A stretch of 18,139 nucleotides of DNA, from NCBI GenBank assembly GCA_015231665.1, contig JADGBD010000011.1, positions 1 to 18,139 on the forward strand, read 5' to 3'. A program made the translations under genes and the position numbers. This stretch comes from Gammaproteobacteria bacterium (GTDB lineage Bacteria; Pseudomonadota; Gammaproteobacteria; Chromatiales; Chromatiaceae). A model generated the notes under the pieces. It had not been told where the DNA came from and did no database searches. It was given only the letters and a program-made list of their open reading frames with translations. Positions 6,792 to 14,347 of the stretch are shown here, in pieces. How positions within the stretch are numbered: position 1 is the stretch's first letter; each line of letters begins with the position of its first letter.

Positions 6792-8148
6792 CGCCCTGCT
6801 GGCCCACGGTAATCAGCACCAGGCGCTCGGCATCCAGACGGCGGCGGAAGCTCTCGCGCACCTGCTCGCTGGTCACCGCCTCGACCTTGCTCACCAGGGT
6901 GTCGAGATAATCCAGCGGCAACTGGTAGAAGCCAATCATCGCCAGGTATTCGACAATCTTCTTGTTACTGGCAATGCTCAGGGGAAAACCACCGCTGATG
7001 TTGCGCTGGGAGGCCTGCAGTTCCTCCGCGCTGGGGCCTTGCTCGCGGTATCTGTCGAGGGTTTCGCGCATCACCTTGATCGCCTCGGCGGCCTGGCTAT
7101 TGCGCGTCTGGGCACCCATCTGGAAGGGCCCGAGCTGGCGCATGGGCATAAAATAACTATACACGCTGTAAGACAGGCCACGCTTTTCCCGCACCTCACC
7201 GCTGAGGATGGAGACCAGCCCGCTGCCACCGAACACATGGTTGCCCACATAGAGGGGGAAGTAATCGGTATCACCCCGCTTCATCCCCGGCTGTCCCAGA
7301 TAGATATGGGTCTGCGAGGACGGATGTTCGATGTGCTTGACCACCGGCGCGCTCAGAGGCTTGGGCTCAGGCAGTACCGGCGCCGGCTTGCCGCGGGGCA
7401 GATCGACGGTCACCTGCTCGGCGATCTGGCGCGCCTGCTCGGCGCTCAGATCACCCACCATCGCCAGCACCGCATTGGCTGCCACATAGTAGTCGCGGTG
7501 AAAGGCCTGCGCCTGTTGCGGGGTTAGGGCCTTGACCGATTCGGCGGTGCCGGTGGGATTGCCGGCATAGGGATGATCCCCATACACCGCCTGATAGAAG
7601 GCCTTTTGCGCGATATCGCCGGGATTTTCCTGCTCGCGCTTGAGGCTGGCGAGGATAGACTCGCGCATGCGCTCGAAGTCCTTGGGAATGAAGGCTGGCT
7701 TCGCCAGCACCGCTGCCAGGGTTTCCAGGCTGACCTCCAGCACCTTGGGATCGGTCAGGCTGCGGATGCTCACCCAGGCCATGTCGCGCAGGGCGCTGTT
7801 GCTCAACTCGGCGCCGACAAACTCCATGCGCTCGGCCAGCTCATCGGCACTCCAGGGTCCGGCGGCCTCGGTGAGCAGGCTGTTGGTCAGCAAGGCCAGA
7901 CCGGGATGGGCGCCATCACGGGCGCTGCCGGCATCAAACACCACACGGATGTCCACCATCGGCAGACCCGGCGAGGGCACAAACAGCACCCGCGTGCCCT
8001 TGCTGGTGGTCCAGCTGTCGATCTTGGGCGCCGCCAGGGCTGCACCCGCCCAGGGCAGCGTCAGCATCAGCAGAACCAGCAGCAGTGTCGTGCGGGCTGG
8101 ATGACGGCGCTGGAGCCGCGGGAACAAGGCAAAAAACTTAACCACCAT
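6763..8148 (-). CDS. M16 family peptidase-like protein, non-catalytic partner subunit
   Basis: A 461-residue protein with a signal sequence (hydrophobic stretch TLLLVLLMLTLPWAGAALAA, about residues 21-40), so periplasmic or lipid-anchored outside the cytoplasm. Both M16 half-domains are present. At the position of the zinc motif HxxEH the sequence reads GLALLTNSLLTEAA, so the metal ligands are gone. The C-terminal half keeps the R-G-L-S-Y-S-V-Y substrate-binding segment. This is the usual partner of the catalytic M16 protein encoded just upstream, which it overlaps by 11 bases; AGG of its ribosome site lies inside the end of that gene. The pair precedes rsmD and is divergent from ftsY, as in Pseudomonas. 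The substrate is unknown; a PqqL-like role is only a family analogy. Confidence 0.92.
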   Translation of the reverse strand: MVVKFFALFPRLQRRHPARTTLLLVLLMLTLPWAGAALAAPKIDSWTTSKGTRVLFVPSPGLPMVDIRVVFDAGSARDGAHPGLALLTNSLLTEAAGPWSADELAERMEFVGAELSNSALRDMAWVSIRSLTDPKVLEVSLETLAAVLAKPAFIPKDFERMRESILASLKREQENPGDIAQKAFYQAVYGDHPYAGNPTGTAESVKALTPQQAQAFHRDYYVAANAVLAMVGDLSAEQARQIAEQVTVDLPRGKPAPVLPEPKPLSAPVVKHIEHPSSQTHIYLGQPGMKRGDTDYFPLYVGNHVFGGSGLVSILSGEVREKRGLSYSVYSYFMPMRQLGPFQMGAQTRNSQAAEAIKVMRETLDRYREQGPSAEELQASQRNISGGFPLSIASNKKIVEYLAMIGFYQLPLDYLDTLVSKVEAVTSEQVRESFRRRLDAERLVLITVGQQGDGAQTASKQ

Positions 8149-9529
8149 GACGACCTCCCGAGATCAGCGGACGGGCAAAGCCCTGCTTCTTTTCATCCAT
8201 CGGCTGGGGCTCCAGCTCGGCAACGGTCAGGTTATCCGCCACCAGATACTTGCGTGCCACCGCCTGCACCTGCTCGGGGGTCACCTGGCGCATGCGCTCG
8301 ACGTAGTTCTCCGCCAGCCGCCAATCCAGGCCGATGGTCTCGAGCATGCCGATCTGCATCGCCTGATAGAACACCGAGTCACGCTCGTACACCTTGGCGG
8401 CCAGCAGTTGATTGCGCACCCGCTCCATCTCCCGCGCCGAGATGGGTGCCTGCTTGAGCTTTTCCACCTCCGCCAGCAGGGCCTGTTCCAGCTCGGCAAT
8501 GCTGTGACCCTTGGCGGGAATGCCATCCAGGCTGAGCATTTCCGGCAGCCGGCTGAAGGCGCTGTAATCGGCGCTGGCAGACACCGCAATCTCGCGGCCA
8601 CGCACCAACTCCTTCTGGATGCGCGCACTGGAGCCACCATCCAGCACCGCCTGCAGCATCTCCAGGGCATAGGGCTCCCATTCCTCCTCGGCCTGGCTCA
8701 GCACCGGGGTCTTGAAGCCCATCAGCAGATAGGGCTCCTTGGCCGGCGCCTTGACCTTGAGGCGCATCTCGCCGGCCTGGGCGGGCTCCAGCTGGGGCTT
8801 GAGCGGGGTTACTTCTGAGGGTTGCAAAGGACCAAAATGCTTCTCTGCCATGGCGATGATCTGGTCGGGATCGACATCGCCCACCACCACCAGGATGGCG
8901 TTGTTGGGGGCATACCAACGCTGGTACCAGTCACGCAGGTTGTCGATCTGCATCGCCTCCAGATCGCTCATCCAGCCGATCACCGGATTGCGATAAGGGG
9001 AGACACGAAAGGCGGTGGCACTGAATTTTTCGAAGGTGAAGGCCTTCGGCTTGTCCTCGGTACGGAGCCGGCGCTCCTCCTGCACTACCTTGATTTCCTT
9101 GGCGAACTCATCCTTGTCCAGGGTCAGGTTGCGCATCCGGTCGGCCTCCAGTTCGAAGGCGATCTCCAGCCGGTCGCTGGCCAGGGTCTGAAAATAGGCG
9201 GTGTAGTCGCGGCCGGTAAAGGCGTTCTCACTGCCGCCCTGTTCAGCGATGAGCTCGGAAAACTGGTTGGGGCCGTATTTCTCCGTGCCCTTGAACATCA
9301 TGTGCTCCAGGGCGTGAGAGATACCGGTGATGCCGTTGGGCTCGTAGCTGGAGCCCACCCGATACCAGACCTGAGTCACGGCTATGGGTGCACGCCGATC
9401 CTCCTTGACGATCAGCTTCATGCCGTTGGCCAACTTGTGCTCACGCACCGGCGGAGTCTCCAGCGCCTGCACCGCCAGGGGCAGCGCCAGCAGGGCCAGC
9501 AGGGGCAAATGCCTGAGGATCAAACGCAT
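8138..9529 (-). CDS. M16 family zinc metallopeptidase, catalytic subunit
   Basis: I place the start at the ATG 9527-9529 (463 residues), not at in-frame ATGs up to 9718. AAGGAG lies nine bases before this ATG, and the protein then begins with a proper signal peptide (MRLILRHLPLLALLALPLAV, cleavage likely after VQA). The zinc motif HALEH is at 72-76 and the third ligand Glu lies in VVQEERR near 152, the normal spacing. The C-terminal half has the M16 inactive fold. It is predicted to act in the periplasm on small proteins or peptides with its non-catalytic partner downstream. Translation of the two is coupled by an 11-base overlap. The upstream extension reads through a repeat and is not credible protein. 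Confidence 0.93.
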   Translation of the reverse strand: MRLILRHLPLLALLALPLAVQALETPPVREHKLANGMKLIVKEDRRAPIAVTQVWYRVGSSYEPNGITGISHALEHMMFKGTEKYGPNQFSELIAEQGGSENAFTGRDYTAYFQTLASDRLEIAFELEADRMRNLTLDKDEFAKEIKVVQEERRLRTEDKPKAFTFEKFSATAFRVSPYRNPVIGWMSDLEAMQIDNLRDWYQRWYAPNNAILVVVGDVDPDQIIAMAEKHFGPLQPSEVTPLKPQLEPAQAGEMRLKVKAPAKEPYLLMGFKTPVLSQAEEEWEPYALEMLQAVLDGGSSARIQKELVRGREIAVSASADYSAFSRLPEMLSLDGIPAKGHSIAELEQALLAEVEKLKQAPISAREMERVRNQLLAAKVYERDSVFYQAMQIGMLETIGLDWRLAENYVERMRQVTPEQVQAVARKYLVADNLTVAELEPQPMDEKKQGFARPLISGGRHGG

Positions 9530-9804
9530 CTTTAAGAACTCCTTAACGATCATGGGGCGAGCAATGACACCCCGGAACATGAAACATCTCTTGGCAGCTC
9601 CGGGACTCGGGACTGGGGACTCGTCAATTGCCATGGATTTTTCACAGTAAAGAATGACAGTAAACCCTGGGCGGCCAGCCGCCAACAGTCCCGACTTCAT
9701 CGACTGAGGACAGTCCAAGCCAATCAGGGTATCCTGTTTCGCCGGTAAACATCCACCAGCGGCTGTTTCTGACAGCTCGCCCCAGACCAGGGTTCCCCAC
9801 AGAT
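9530..9804. other. Divergent regulatory gap between the M16 operon and ftsY
   Basis: The 275 bases hold a GGGACTC-type run (9602-9622: GGGACTC, GGGACTG, GGGACTC) and two direct copies of ACAGTAAA with a 13-base period (9644-9651 and 9657-9664). There is a short CAGCC-type piece (9669-9680) and a possible ftsY -10 TATCCT (9730-9735) with no good -35. No gene is supported here. Promoters for both directions must lie in this gap, but I cannot place them with confidence. Confidence 0.5.
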
Positions 9805-11124
9805 ATGTTCGGATTTGGCAAACGCAAGCAAAAAGCCGAAGAGCCAGAAAGCCAGGAAGCCGCCCCCATTGCGGACCAAAGTGCGGACCAGGGCATAGAG
9901 CAAAGCATCACCCCACAGCCGCCCGCAGAACCCCCTGAAGCAGCAGACACCACCGCAGCCGGCACAGATGAGCGCCCCCGCGGCCTCAGCCGCTGGTTCT
10001 CCCGCAGCAAGAAAGCCGAGGAAACGCCGGAGCCTGCGCCATCTCCCGCAGAAGCGGAAACCCCAGCTGCAGTCGAGCCTGAGCCCGCTCCAGAGCCCAT
10101 TCCGCAACCTGAGCCGGAACCACCACCTGAGCCAGAGCCAGAGCCAGCGCCAGCGCCAGAAGCTGAGCCAGAACCAGAGCCCGACGGCGAACCCAAGCCA
10201 GCAAAATTCGGCCTGTTCAGCCAGCTGCGTCACGGGTTGGCGCGCACCCGGCGCAATCTTGGTGAGGGACTGGCCAGCCTGGTGCTGGGCAAGAAACACA
10301 TCGACGATGACCTGCTTGAAGAAATCGAAACCCTGCTGCTCACCGCCGATGTGGGCATAGACGCCGTTGGCCAGATCATCGAGCGCCTCACCAAGCGAGT
10401 CCGCCGCAAGGAGCTGACCGACCCCGAGGCGCTCACCGACAGCCTCAAGGCCGAACTGCGCGAGATCCTCGAAGCCTGCGACCGCCCCGCCATCGAAGTT
10501 CCGCCGGGCAAGCCCCTGGTGGTGCTGATGGTGGGCATCAACGGTGCCGGCAAAACCACCACCATCGGCAAGCTGGCCAAGCGCTTCCAGGGCGACGGCC
10601 ACTCGGTGATGCTCGCCGCCGGCGACACCTTCCGCGCCGCCGCGGTGGAGCAGCTGCAGACCTGGGGTGAGCGCAATCAGGTGCCGGTGATCGCCCAGCA
10701 TAGCGGCGCCGACTCCGCCTCGGTCTGCTTCGACGGCCTCCAGGCCGCCACCGCTCGCGGCATCGATGTGCTCTTTGCCGACACCGCCGGACGTCTGCAC
10801 ACCAAGACCAACCTGATGGACGAGCTGAGCAAGATCGCCCGGGTGATGAAGAAAATCGACCCCGACGCACCCCATGAGGTGCTGCTGGTGGTGGACGCCA
10901 CCAGCGGCCAGAACGCCGTCGCCCAGGCCCTGGAGTTCAATCAGGCGATCCCCCTCACCGGCCTGGTGCTGACCAAGCTCGACGGCACCGCCAAGGGCGG
11001 CGTGGTCTTCGCCCTGGCCCAGCGGGTGGGCGTACCCATCCGTTTCATCGGCGTCGGCGAAAAAATCGACGACCTGCGCCCCTTCGACGCCGAAGAATTC
11101 GTATCGGCGCTGTTTGACAGGTAA
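9805..11124 (+). CDS. ftsY: Signal recognition particle receptor FtsY
   Basis: This 439-residue SRP GTPase docks ribosome-nascent-chain-SRP complexes at the inner membrane. The acidic A domain (about 1-135) is rich in Pro-Glu pairs. It carries basic-aromatic patches at 1-12 (MFGFGKRKQK) and 60-69 (GLSRWFSRSK), with a third at the N-domain border (FGLFSQLRHGLARTRRNL), likely lipid-binding helices. The NG domain follows: G1 GINGAGKTT near 243-251, the insertion-box LAAGDTFRAAAVEQL, G3 DTAGR near 326, G4 TKLDGTAKGG near 390, and the C-terminal IGVGEKIDDLRPF. The ATG at 9805 has no strong ribosome site. It is separated from ftsE by 262 bases of repeat-bearing DNA, unusual for the ftsYEX unit. Confidence 0.97.
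   Translation: MFGFGKRKQKAEEPESQEAAPIADQSADQGIEQSITPQPPAEPPEAADTTAAGTDERPRGLSRWFSRSKKAEETPEPAPSPAEAETPAAVEPEPAPEPIPQPEPEPPPEPEPEPAPAPEAEPEPEPDGEPKPAKFGLFSQLRHGLARTRRNLGEGLASLVLGKKHIDDDLLEEIETLLLTADVGIDAVGQIIERLTKRVRRKELTDPEALTDSLKAELREILEACDRPAIEVPPGKPLVVLMVGINGAGKTTTIGKLAKRFQGDGHSVMLAAGDTFRAAAVEQLQTWGERNQVPVIAQHSGADSASVCFDGLQAATARGIDVLFADTAGRLHTKTNLMDELSKIARVMKKIDPDAPHEVLLVVDATSGQNAVAQALEFNQAIPLTGLVLTKLDGTAKGGVVFALAQRVGVPIRFIGVGEKIDDLRPFDAEEFVSALFDR
10129..10181 (+). repeat. GAGCCA hexanucleotide repeat inside ftsY
   Basis: Near-perfect GAGCCA/GCGCCA units encode alternating Glu-Pro and Ala-Pro pairs (residues about 109-126) of the FtsY A domain. The unit is a multiple of three, so copy-number change keeps the frame. 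The region is probably an extended linker. Confidence 0.7.
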
Positions 11125-11153
11125 CCTTGGGGCTCGAAATTCAATCGGAAGCC

Positions 11154-11200
11154 AAAAAGGACGCAGAGAACGCGGAGAAGCGCAGAGATCGCAAAGTGTT
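11154..11200 (-). repeat. CTCTGCG-family repeat, inverted copy behind ftsY
   Basis: On the minus strand it reads CACTTTGCGATCTCTGCG, CTTCTCCGCG, TTCTCTGCGTCCTTTTT, matching the copies at 11314-11362 and 13108-13140. It begins 30 bases after the ftsY stop and faces the copy at 11314. Confidence 0.8.
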
Positions 11201-11313
11201 AAAAATAGTTATTAAATCAGCACTCTTTATGGATAACAGCGAAATACGGGGCTGGCTACTCACTGGTTTGATTGCCGTGACCCCTGAATGCAATTATGTT
11301 GTGACCAACATTG
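11201..11313. other. AT-richer spacer between two facing repeats, possible ftsE promoter
   Basis: The spacer is visibly less GC-rich than its surroundings. TTGATT (11268-11273) and AATTAT (11292-11297), 18 bases apart, are a weak promoter match for ftsEX (four of six positions each). No small gene is convincing. Confidence 0.25.
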
Positions 11314-11362
11314 CAACTCTGCGATCTCCGCGCTTCTTTGCGTCCTCTGCGTCCCTTGTTTG
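11314..11362 (+). repeat. CTCTGCG-family repeat, direct copy before ftsE
   Basis: It reads CAACTCTGCGATCTCCGCG, CTTCTTTGCG, TCCTCTGCGTCCCTTGTTT. It is complementary to the inverted copy at 11154-11200, with about four in five positions matching. An ftsY-ftsE read-through RNA could therefore fold a ~40-bp hairpin across the 113-base spacer. It ends 24 bases before the ftsE start. Confidence 0.8.
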
Positions 11363-11386
11363 ATACCAAGCTTCAATTAGAGCTTT

Positions 11387-12067
11387 ATGATTCGATTCGA
11401 GCAGGTCAGCAAGCGTTACCCCGATGGTCAGGAGGCTCTGCGCCAGCTGAGCTTTCATATCGATGCGGGGGAGATGCTGTTTCTCACCGGCCATTCCGGG
11501 GCCGGCAAAAGCACCCTGCTGCGCCTGATCGCCCTGCTTGAGCGCTGCAGCAGCGGCCAGGTGCAGGTAGATGGGCGCAATCTGGCCAAGGTCCGGCGCG
11601 AGGAAATCCCCGAACACCGGCGCAAGCTTGGCATCATCTTTCAGGATCACCGCCTGCTGCCGGATCGCAGCGTATTCGACAACGTCGCCCTGCCCCTGCT
11701 GGTGGCCGGTTGCCGCAGTGAGGAAACGGCCAAGCGGGTGCGCGCCGCGCTGGATCAGGTGGGCCTGCTGCACAAGGAGAAATCCATGCCTTTGAGCCTC
11801 TCCGGCGGCGAGCAGCAGCGGGTCGGCATCGCCCGGGCGGTGGTTGCCCGGCCTGCCCTACTGCTGGCCGACGAGCCCACCGGCAATCTCGACCCCGAGC
11901 TGTCGAACGAGATCATGGACCTGTTTCTGCGCTTCAATCAGGTGGGGGTGACGGTGCTCATCGCCAGCCATGACGTCGCCATCATTCGCCGCATGGGCAA
12001 GCGGGTGCTGGTGCTGGATCAGGGCGAGCTGACCCATGACCTCGCCCCGGGCTGGTCCAATGACTAG
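11387..12067 (+). CDS. ftsE: Cell division ATP-binding protein FtsE
   Basis: The 226-residue ABC ATPase of the FtsEX complex activates periplasmic peptidoglycan amidases through FtsX at the division site. Walker [10 protein letters not shown] is at 35-43, the Q-loop FQD near 85-87, the signature LSGGEQQR at 138-145, Walker B ALLLADE at 157-163 and the switch His in SHD at 194-196. The [25 protein letters not shown] region is typical of FtsE. The ribosome site before ATG 11387 is weak. Its 3' end overlaps ftsX. Confidence 0.97.
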   Translation: MIRFEQVSKRYPDGQEALRQLSFHIDAGEMLFLTGHSGAGKSTLLRLIALLERCSSGQVQVDGRNLAKVRREEIPEHRRKLGIIFQDHRLLPDRSVFDNVALPLLVAGCRSEETAKRVRAALDQVGLLHKEKSMPLSLSGGEQQRVGIARAVVARPALLLADEPTGNLDPELSNEIMDLFLRFNQVGVTVLIASHDVAIIRRMGKRVLVLDQGELTHDLAPGWSND

Positions 12068-12977
12068 GGCCGGTCTGCGCCAGCACCTGGACACCGCCAG
12101 CGACAGCCTGCGCCGACTGGCACGCCAACCCCTGGCGAGCCTGATGACCCTGGCGGTGATCGCCATCACCCTGGCCCTGCCTGCCGGCCTGCACCTGGTC
12201 CTCGCCAGTGCCAATCAGCTCAGCCACCACTGGGCCGGCAGCGGCAGCCTTTCCACCTTTCTCCGCGCCGAGGTCCGGCCAGCCGAGGCTGAGCAGTTGC
12301 GCGCCAAGCTCCAAGGCCAGGAGGCCATAGAGCAGGTCGAACTGCTCAGTCAGGAGCAGGCCCTCAGCGAGTTCAGCCTCTACAGCGGCTTTGACGAAGC
12401 CCTGGGGCTGCTGGAGGAAAACCCCTTGCCAATGGTGCTGCTGGTGCGCCCCCGAGCCGACCTGGCCCAGCCGGACGGCATGGCGCAACTGCTGGGCCAG
12501 CTGCGCCAGGAGCCGCTGATCGAGCATGTGGTGGTGGATCTGGAGTGGGTCAAACGCCTGGCCGCGATCACCGAGACCGCCCGCCGCGCCCTGCTGCTGC
12601 TGAGCCTGCTGCTGGGGCTGACGGTGCTGCTGGTGATCGGCAACACCATCCGCCTGGAAATCCGCACCCGCCAGGACGAGATCATCGTCGTCAAGCTGGT
12701 GGGCGGCTCCGATGCCTTCGTCCGCCGCCCCTTTATCTATACCGGTTTCTGGTACGGCCTGTTCGGCGGCCTCGGCGCCTGGCTGCTGGTGGTCTTCGCC
12801 GGCGCCCTGCTGCAAGGGCCGATCACCGAACTGGCCCGCCTGTATCAAAGCGACTATCAGCTTGGCCTGCTCAATCTCAGCAGCCTTGGCCTGCTGTTGC
12901 TCCTCGGCCCGCTGCTGGGGGTGCTCGGCGCCTGGAGCGCCAGCGGCCGCCACCTGCGCGCCCTGGAGCCTGAGTAG
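12060..12977 (+). CDS. ftsX: Cell division protein FtsX (ABC permease-like)
   Basis: An inner-membrane protein of about 305 residues that pairs with FtsE. The first membrane helix is near the N-terminus (LASLMTLAVIAITLALPAGL). A periplasmic domain with the FtsX hallmark SGFDEALGLLEENPLP follows, then three C-terminal helices (LLLLSLLLGLTVLLVIGNTI; a GLFGGLGAWLLVVFAGALL segment; LLLLLGPLLGVLGAW). I chose the ATG at 12060, which overlaps the ftsE stop by eight bases (ATGACTAG), a usual coupled arrangement. An in-frame ATG at 12036 would add eight residues and cannot be excluded. rpoH, the common next gene in gammaproteobacteria, is absent. Confidence 0.94.
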   Translation: MTRAGLRQHLDTASDSLRRLARQPLASLMTLAVIAITLALPAGLHLVLASANQLSHHWAGSGSLSTFLRAEVRPAEAEQLRAKLQGQEAIEQVELLSQEQALSEFSLYSGFDEALGLLEENPLPMVLLVRPRADLAQPDGMAQLLGQLRQEPLIEHVVVDLEWVKRLAAITETARRALLLLSLLLGLTVLLVIGNTIRLEIRTRQDEIIVVKLVGGSDAFVRRPFIYTGFWYGLFGGLGAWLLVVFAGALLQGPITELARLYQSDYQLGLLNLSSLGLLLLLGPLLGVLGAWSASGRHLRALEPE

Positions 12978-13107
12978 CTCGACTTTGTTAGATTCCATCA
13001 ATCTGCAACCCATTGAACGCCATCGAAATGCATGGTTCTTCGTCGTTTCGCCGCGATGGCCTGCTGTCCTTTTCGGTGACGTTTTTCTTCACAAACGAAG
13101 GACTTTA

Positions 13108-13140
13108 CAACTCTGCGATCTCTGCGCTTCTCTGCCTCCC
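13108..13140 (+). repeat. CTCTGCG-family repeat behind ftsX
   Basis: CAACTCTGCGATCTCTGCG then CTTCTCTGCCTCCC is a shorter copy lacking the last GCGTCC units. It lies in the 185-base convergent gap between ftsX and lplT. The rest of the gap shows no gene. Confidence 0.75.
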
Positions 13141-13148
13141 ATTTAATT

Positions 13149-13161
13149 CCGGCTTCGCCGG
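13149..13161 (-). terminator. Small hairpin, possible weak terminator for aas-lplT
   Basis: CCGGC-TTC-GCCGG sits just past the lplT stop; on the minus strand it is followed by AATTAAAT rather than a clean T-run. The short stem and poor tail make it uncertain. Confidence 0.3.
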
Positions 13162-13162
13162 G

Positions 13163-14347
13163 CTAGGGTGTCTCCGGCAAGGGTTCGGGGATTCGCGGTA
13201 GGTGGAGTGCGATCACCAGGGTGGCGAGCATCACCGTCAGCCCCAGCAGACCCATGGCTACCCCGGGATTGGCACCCTCTGCTGCGGCCCAGGTGTAGAG
13301 ACCCACGCCGAGGAGCATGGCCAGGTTCTCGAAGAAGTTTTGAATCGCCACCGCGTTGCCGGCACCGATGGCGCGGTGACCGATCTCCTGCAGGGTGGCA
13401 TTGAGCGGCACCAGAAACAGGCCGCCGCTGATGCCGATCAGAGTGAGGATGATCGCCGCACTCAGGCTGTTGTCCATCAGCGCCAGCACCACCATCAGCC
13501 CGCCCATGGCGTAGGCTGCCATGCGCGCCCGCCGCAGCAACTGTGCCGGGATCAACCGCGGCGCCAGTGCCGCCCCGGCAACTATGCCCAGGGCCAGCCA
13601 GAGGGTGAGGCCACCGATCTCCGCCGAGCTGTTCATCCCCAGCACCAGCGCCGCCCAGCCTACCAAGGCCACCCGCAGCACCGCTGCCGCGCCCCAGAAC
13701 AGCGCCGCGCCGAGCAGGCTGAAGCGGGCCCGGCCGGTCTGCAGGAAGCGCCGGGTACGACCGATGAAGTGGCGCAGGGGCTGTGGCTCGGCGCCCCGTG
13801 CCGGCAGATTCGGCAACAGCAGGGCGATGAGGATCGACAGGGCAAAGGACAGGATGATCAGCATCAGGGCGAGGTCGATGGAGTAGTCCGCCAACTTACC
13901 CCCCACCAGGGTGCCGAGAATGATCGCGACTATGGTGGAGCCCTCGATCAGAGCATTGGCCTTGACCAGCCCGGCGCTGCCCACCATCTCCGGCAGGATG
14001 CCGTACTTGGCCGGACCATAGACCGCCGCGCCCATGCCCACCACCGCATAGGCCAGCAGGGGGTCGATGCCGAGCAGGATCAGCGCCGTGCCGGTCAGCT
14101 TGAGCAGGTTGCCGGCAAGCAGCACCCGTGGCTTGGGCCAGGCATCGGCCAGCTGACCGACCCAGGGAGCAAGCAGCACCGGGGCGATGAGAAAGGTGCT
14201 CTGCAGGGCCGGGATGTACCAGCCCTCGGCCATGCCCGCCTGCAGGACCATGGCGATAGCGGTGAAGAGGATCGCATTGTCGGCAAATGCGGTGAGAAAT
14301 TGCGCACCCATCAGGGTATGCAGGGGCTGAGGATGCAGGGATTTCAT
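13163..14347 (-). CDS. lplT: Lysophospholipid transporter LplT (MFS)
   Basis: A 394-residue inner-membrane carrier of the major facilitator superfamily that flips lysophospholipids to the cytoplasmic side for re-acylation by Aas. The N-terminus (LMGAQFLTAFADNAILFTAIAM), VGMGAAVYGPAKYGILPEMV, LVKANALIEGSTIVAIILGTLVGGKLAD and GNAVAIQNFFENLAMLLGVG are all LplT features. About 12 hydrophobic helices fill the length, close to the 397 of E. coli. Its ATG shares one base with the aas stop (TGATG), so translation is coupled. The order aas then lplT is the reverse of E. coli. Confidence 0.94.
   Translation of the reverse strand: MKSLHPQPLHTLMGAQFLTAFADNAILFTAIAMVLQAGMAEGWYIPALQSTFLIAPVLLAPWVGQLADAWPKPRVLLAGNLLKLTGTALILLGIDPLLAYAVVGMGAAVYGPAKYGILPEMVGSAGLVKANALIEGSTIVAIILGTLVGGKLADYSIDLALMLIILSFALSILIALLLPNLPARGAEPQPLRHFIGRTRRFLQTGRARFSLLGAALFWGAAAVLRVALVGWAALVLGMNSSAEIGGLTLWLALGIVAGAALAPRLIPAQLLRRARMAAYAMGGLMVVLALMDNSLSAAIILTLIGISGGLFLVPLNATLQEIGHRAIGAGNAVAIQNFFENLAMLLGVGLYTWAAAEGANPGVAMGLLGLTVMLATLVIALHLPRIPEPLPETP

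Noticed and set aside
9530..9718. N-terminal extension of the catalytic M16 protease
   Set aside because: The extension reads through a GGGACTC repeat; the ATG at 9529 has a good ribosome site and gives a proper signal peptide.
9724..10875. 383-codon minus-strand frame opposite ftsY
   Set aside because: Its Trp/Leu/Arg-rich low-complexity part is the complement of the Glu-Pro repeat of ftsY.
11127..11363. 78-codon frame between ftsY and ftsE (KKDAENAEKRRD start)
   Set aside because: Its N-terminal part is a translation of the dispersed CTCTGCG repeat; such frames are a common mis-annotation.
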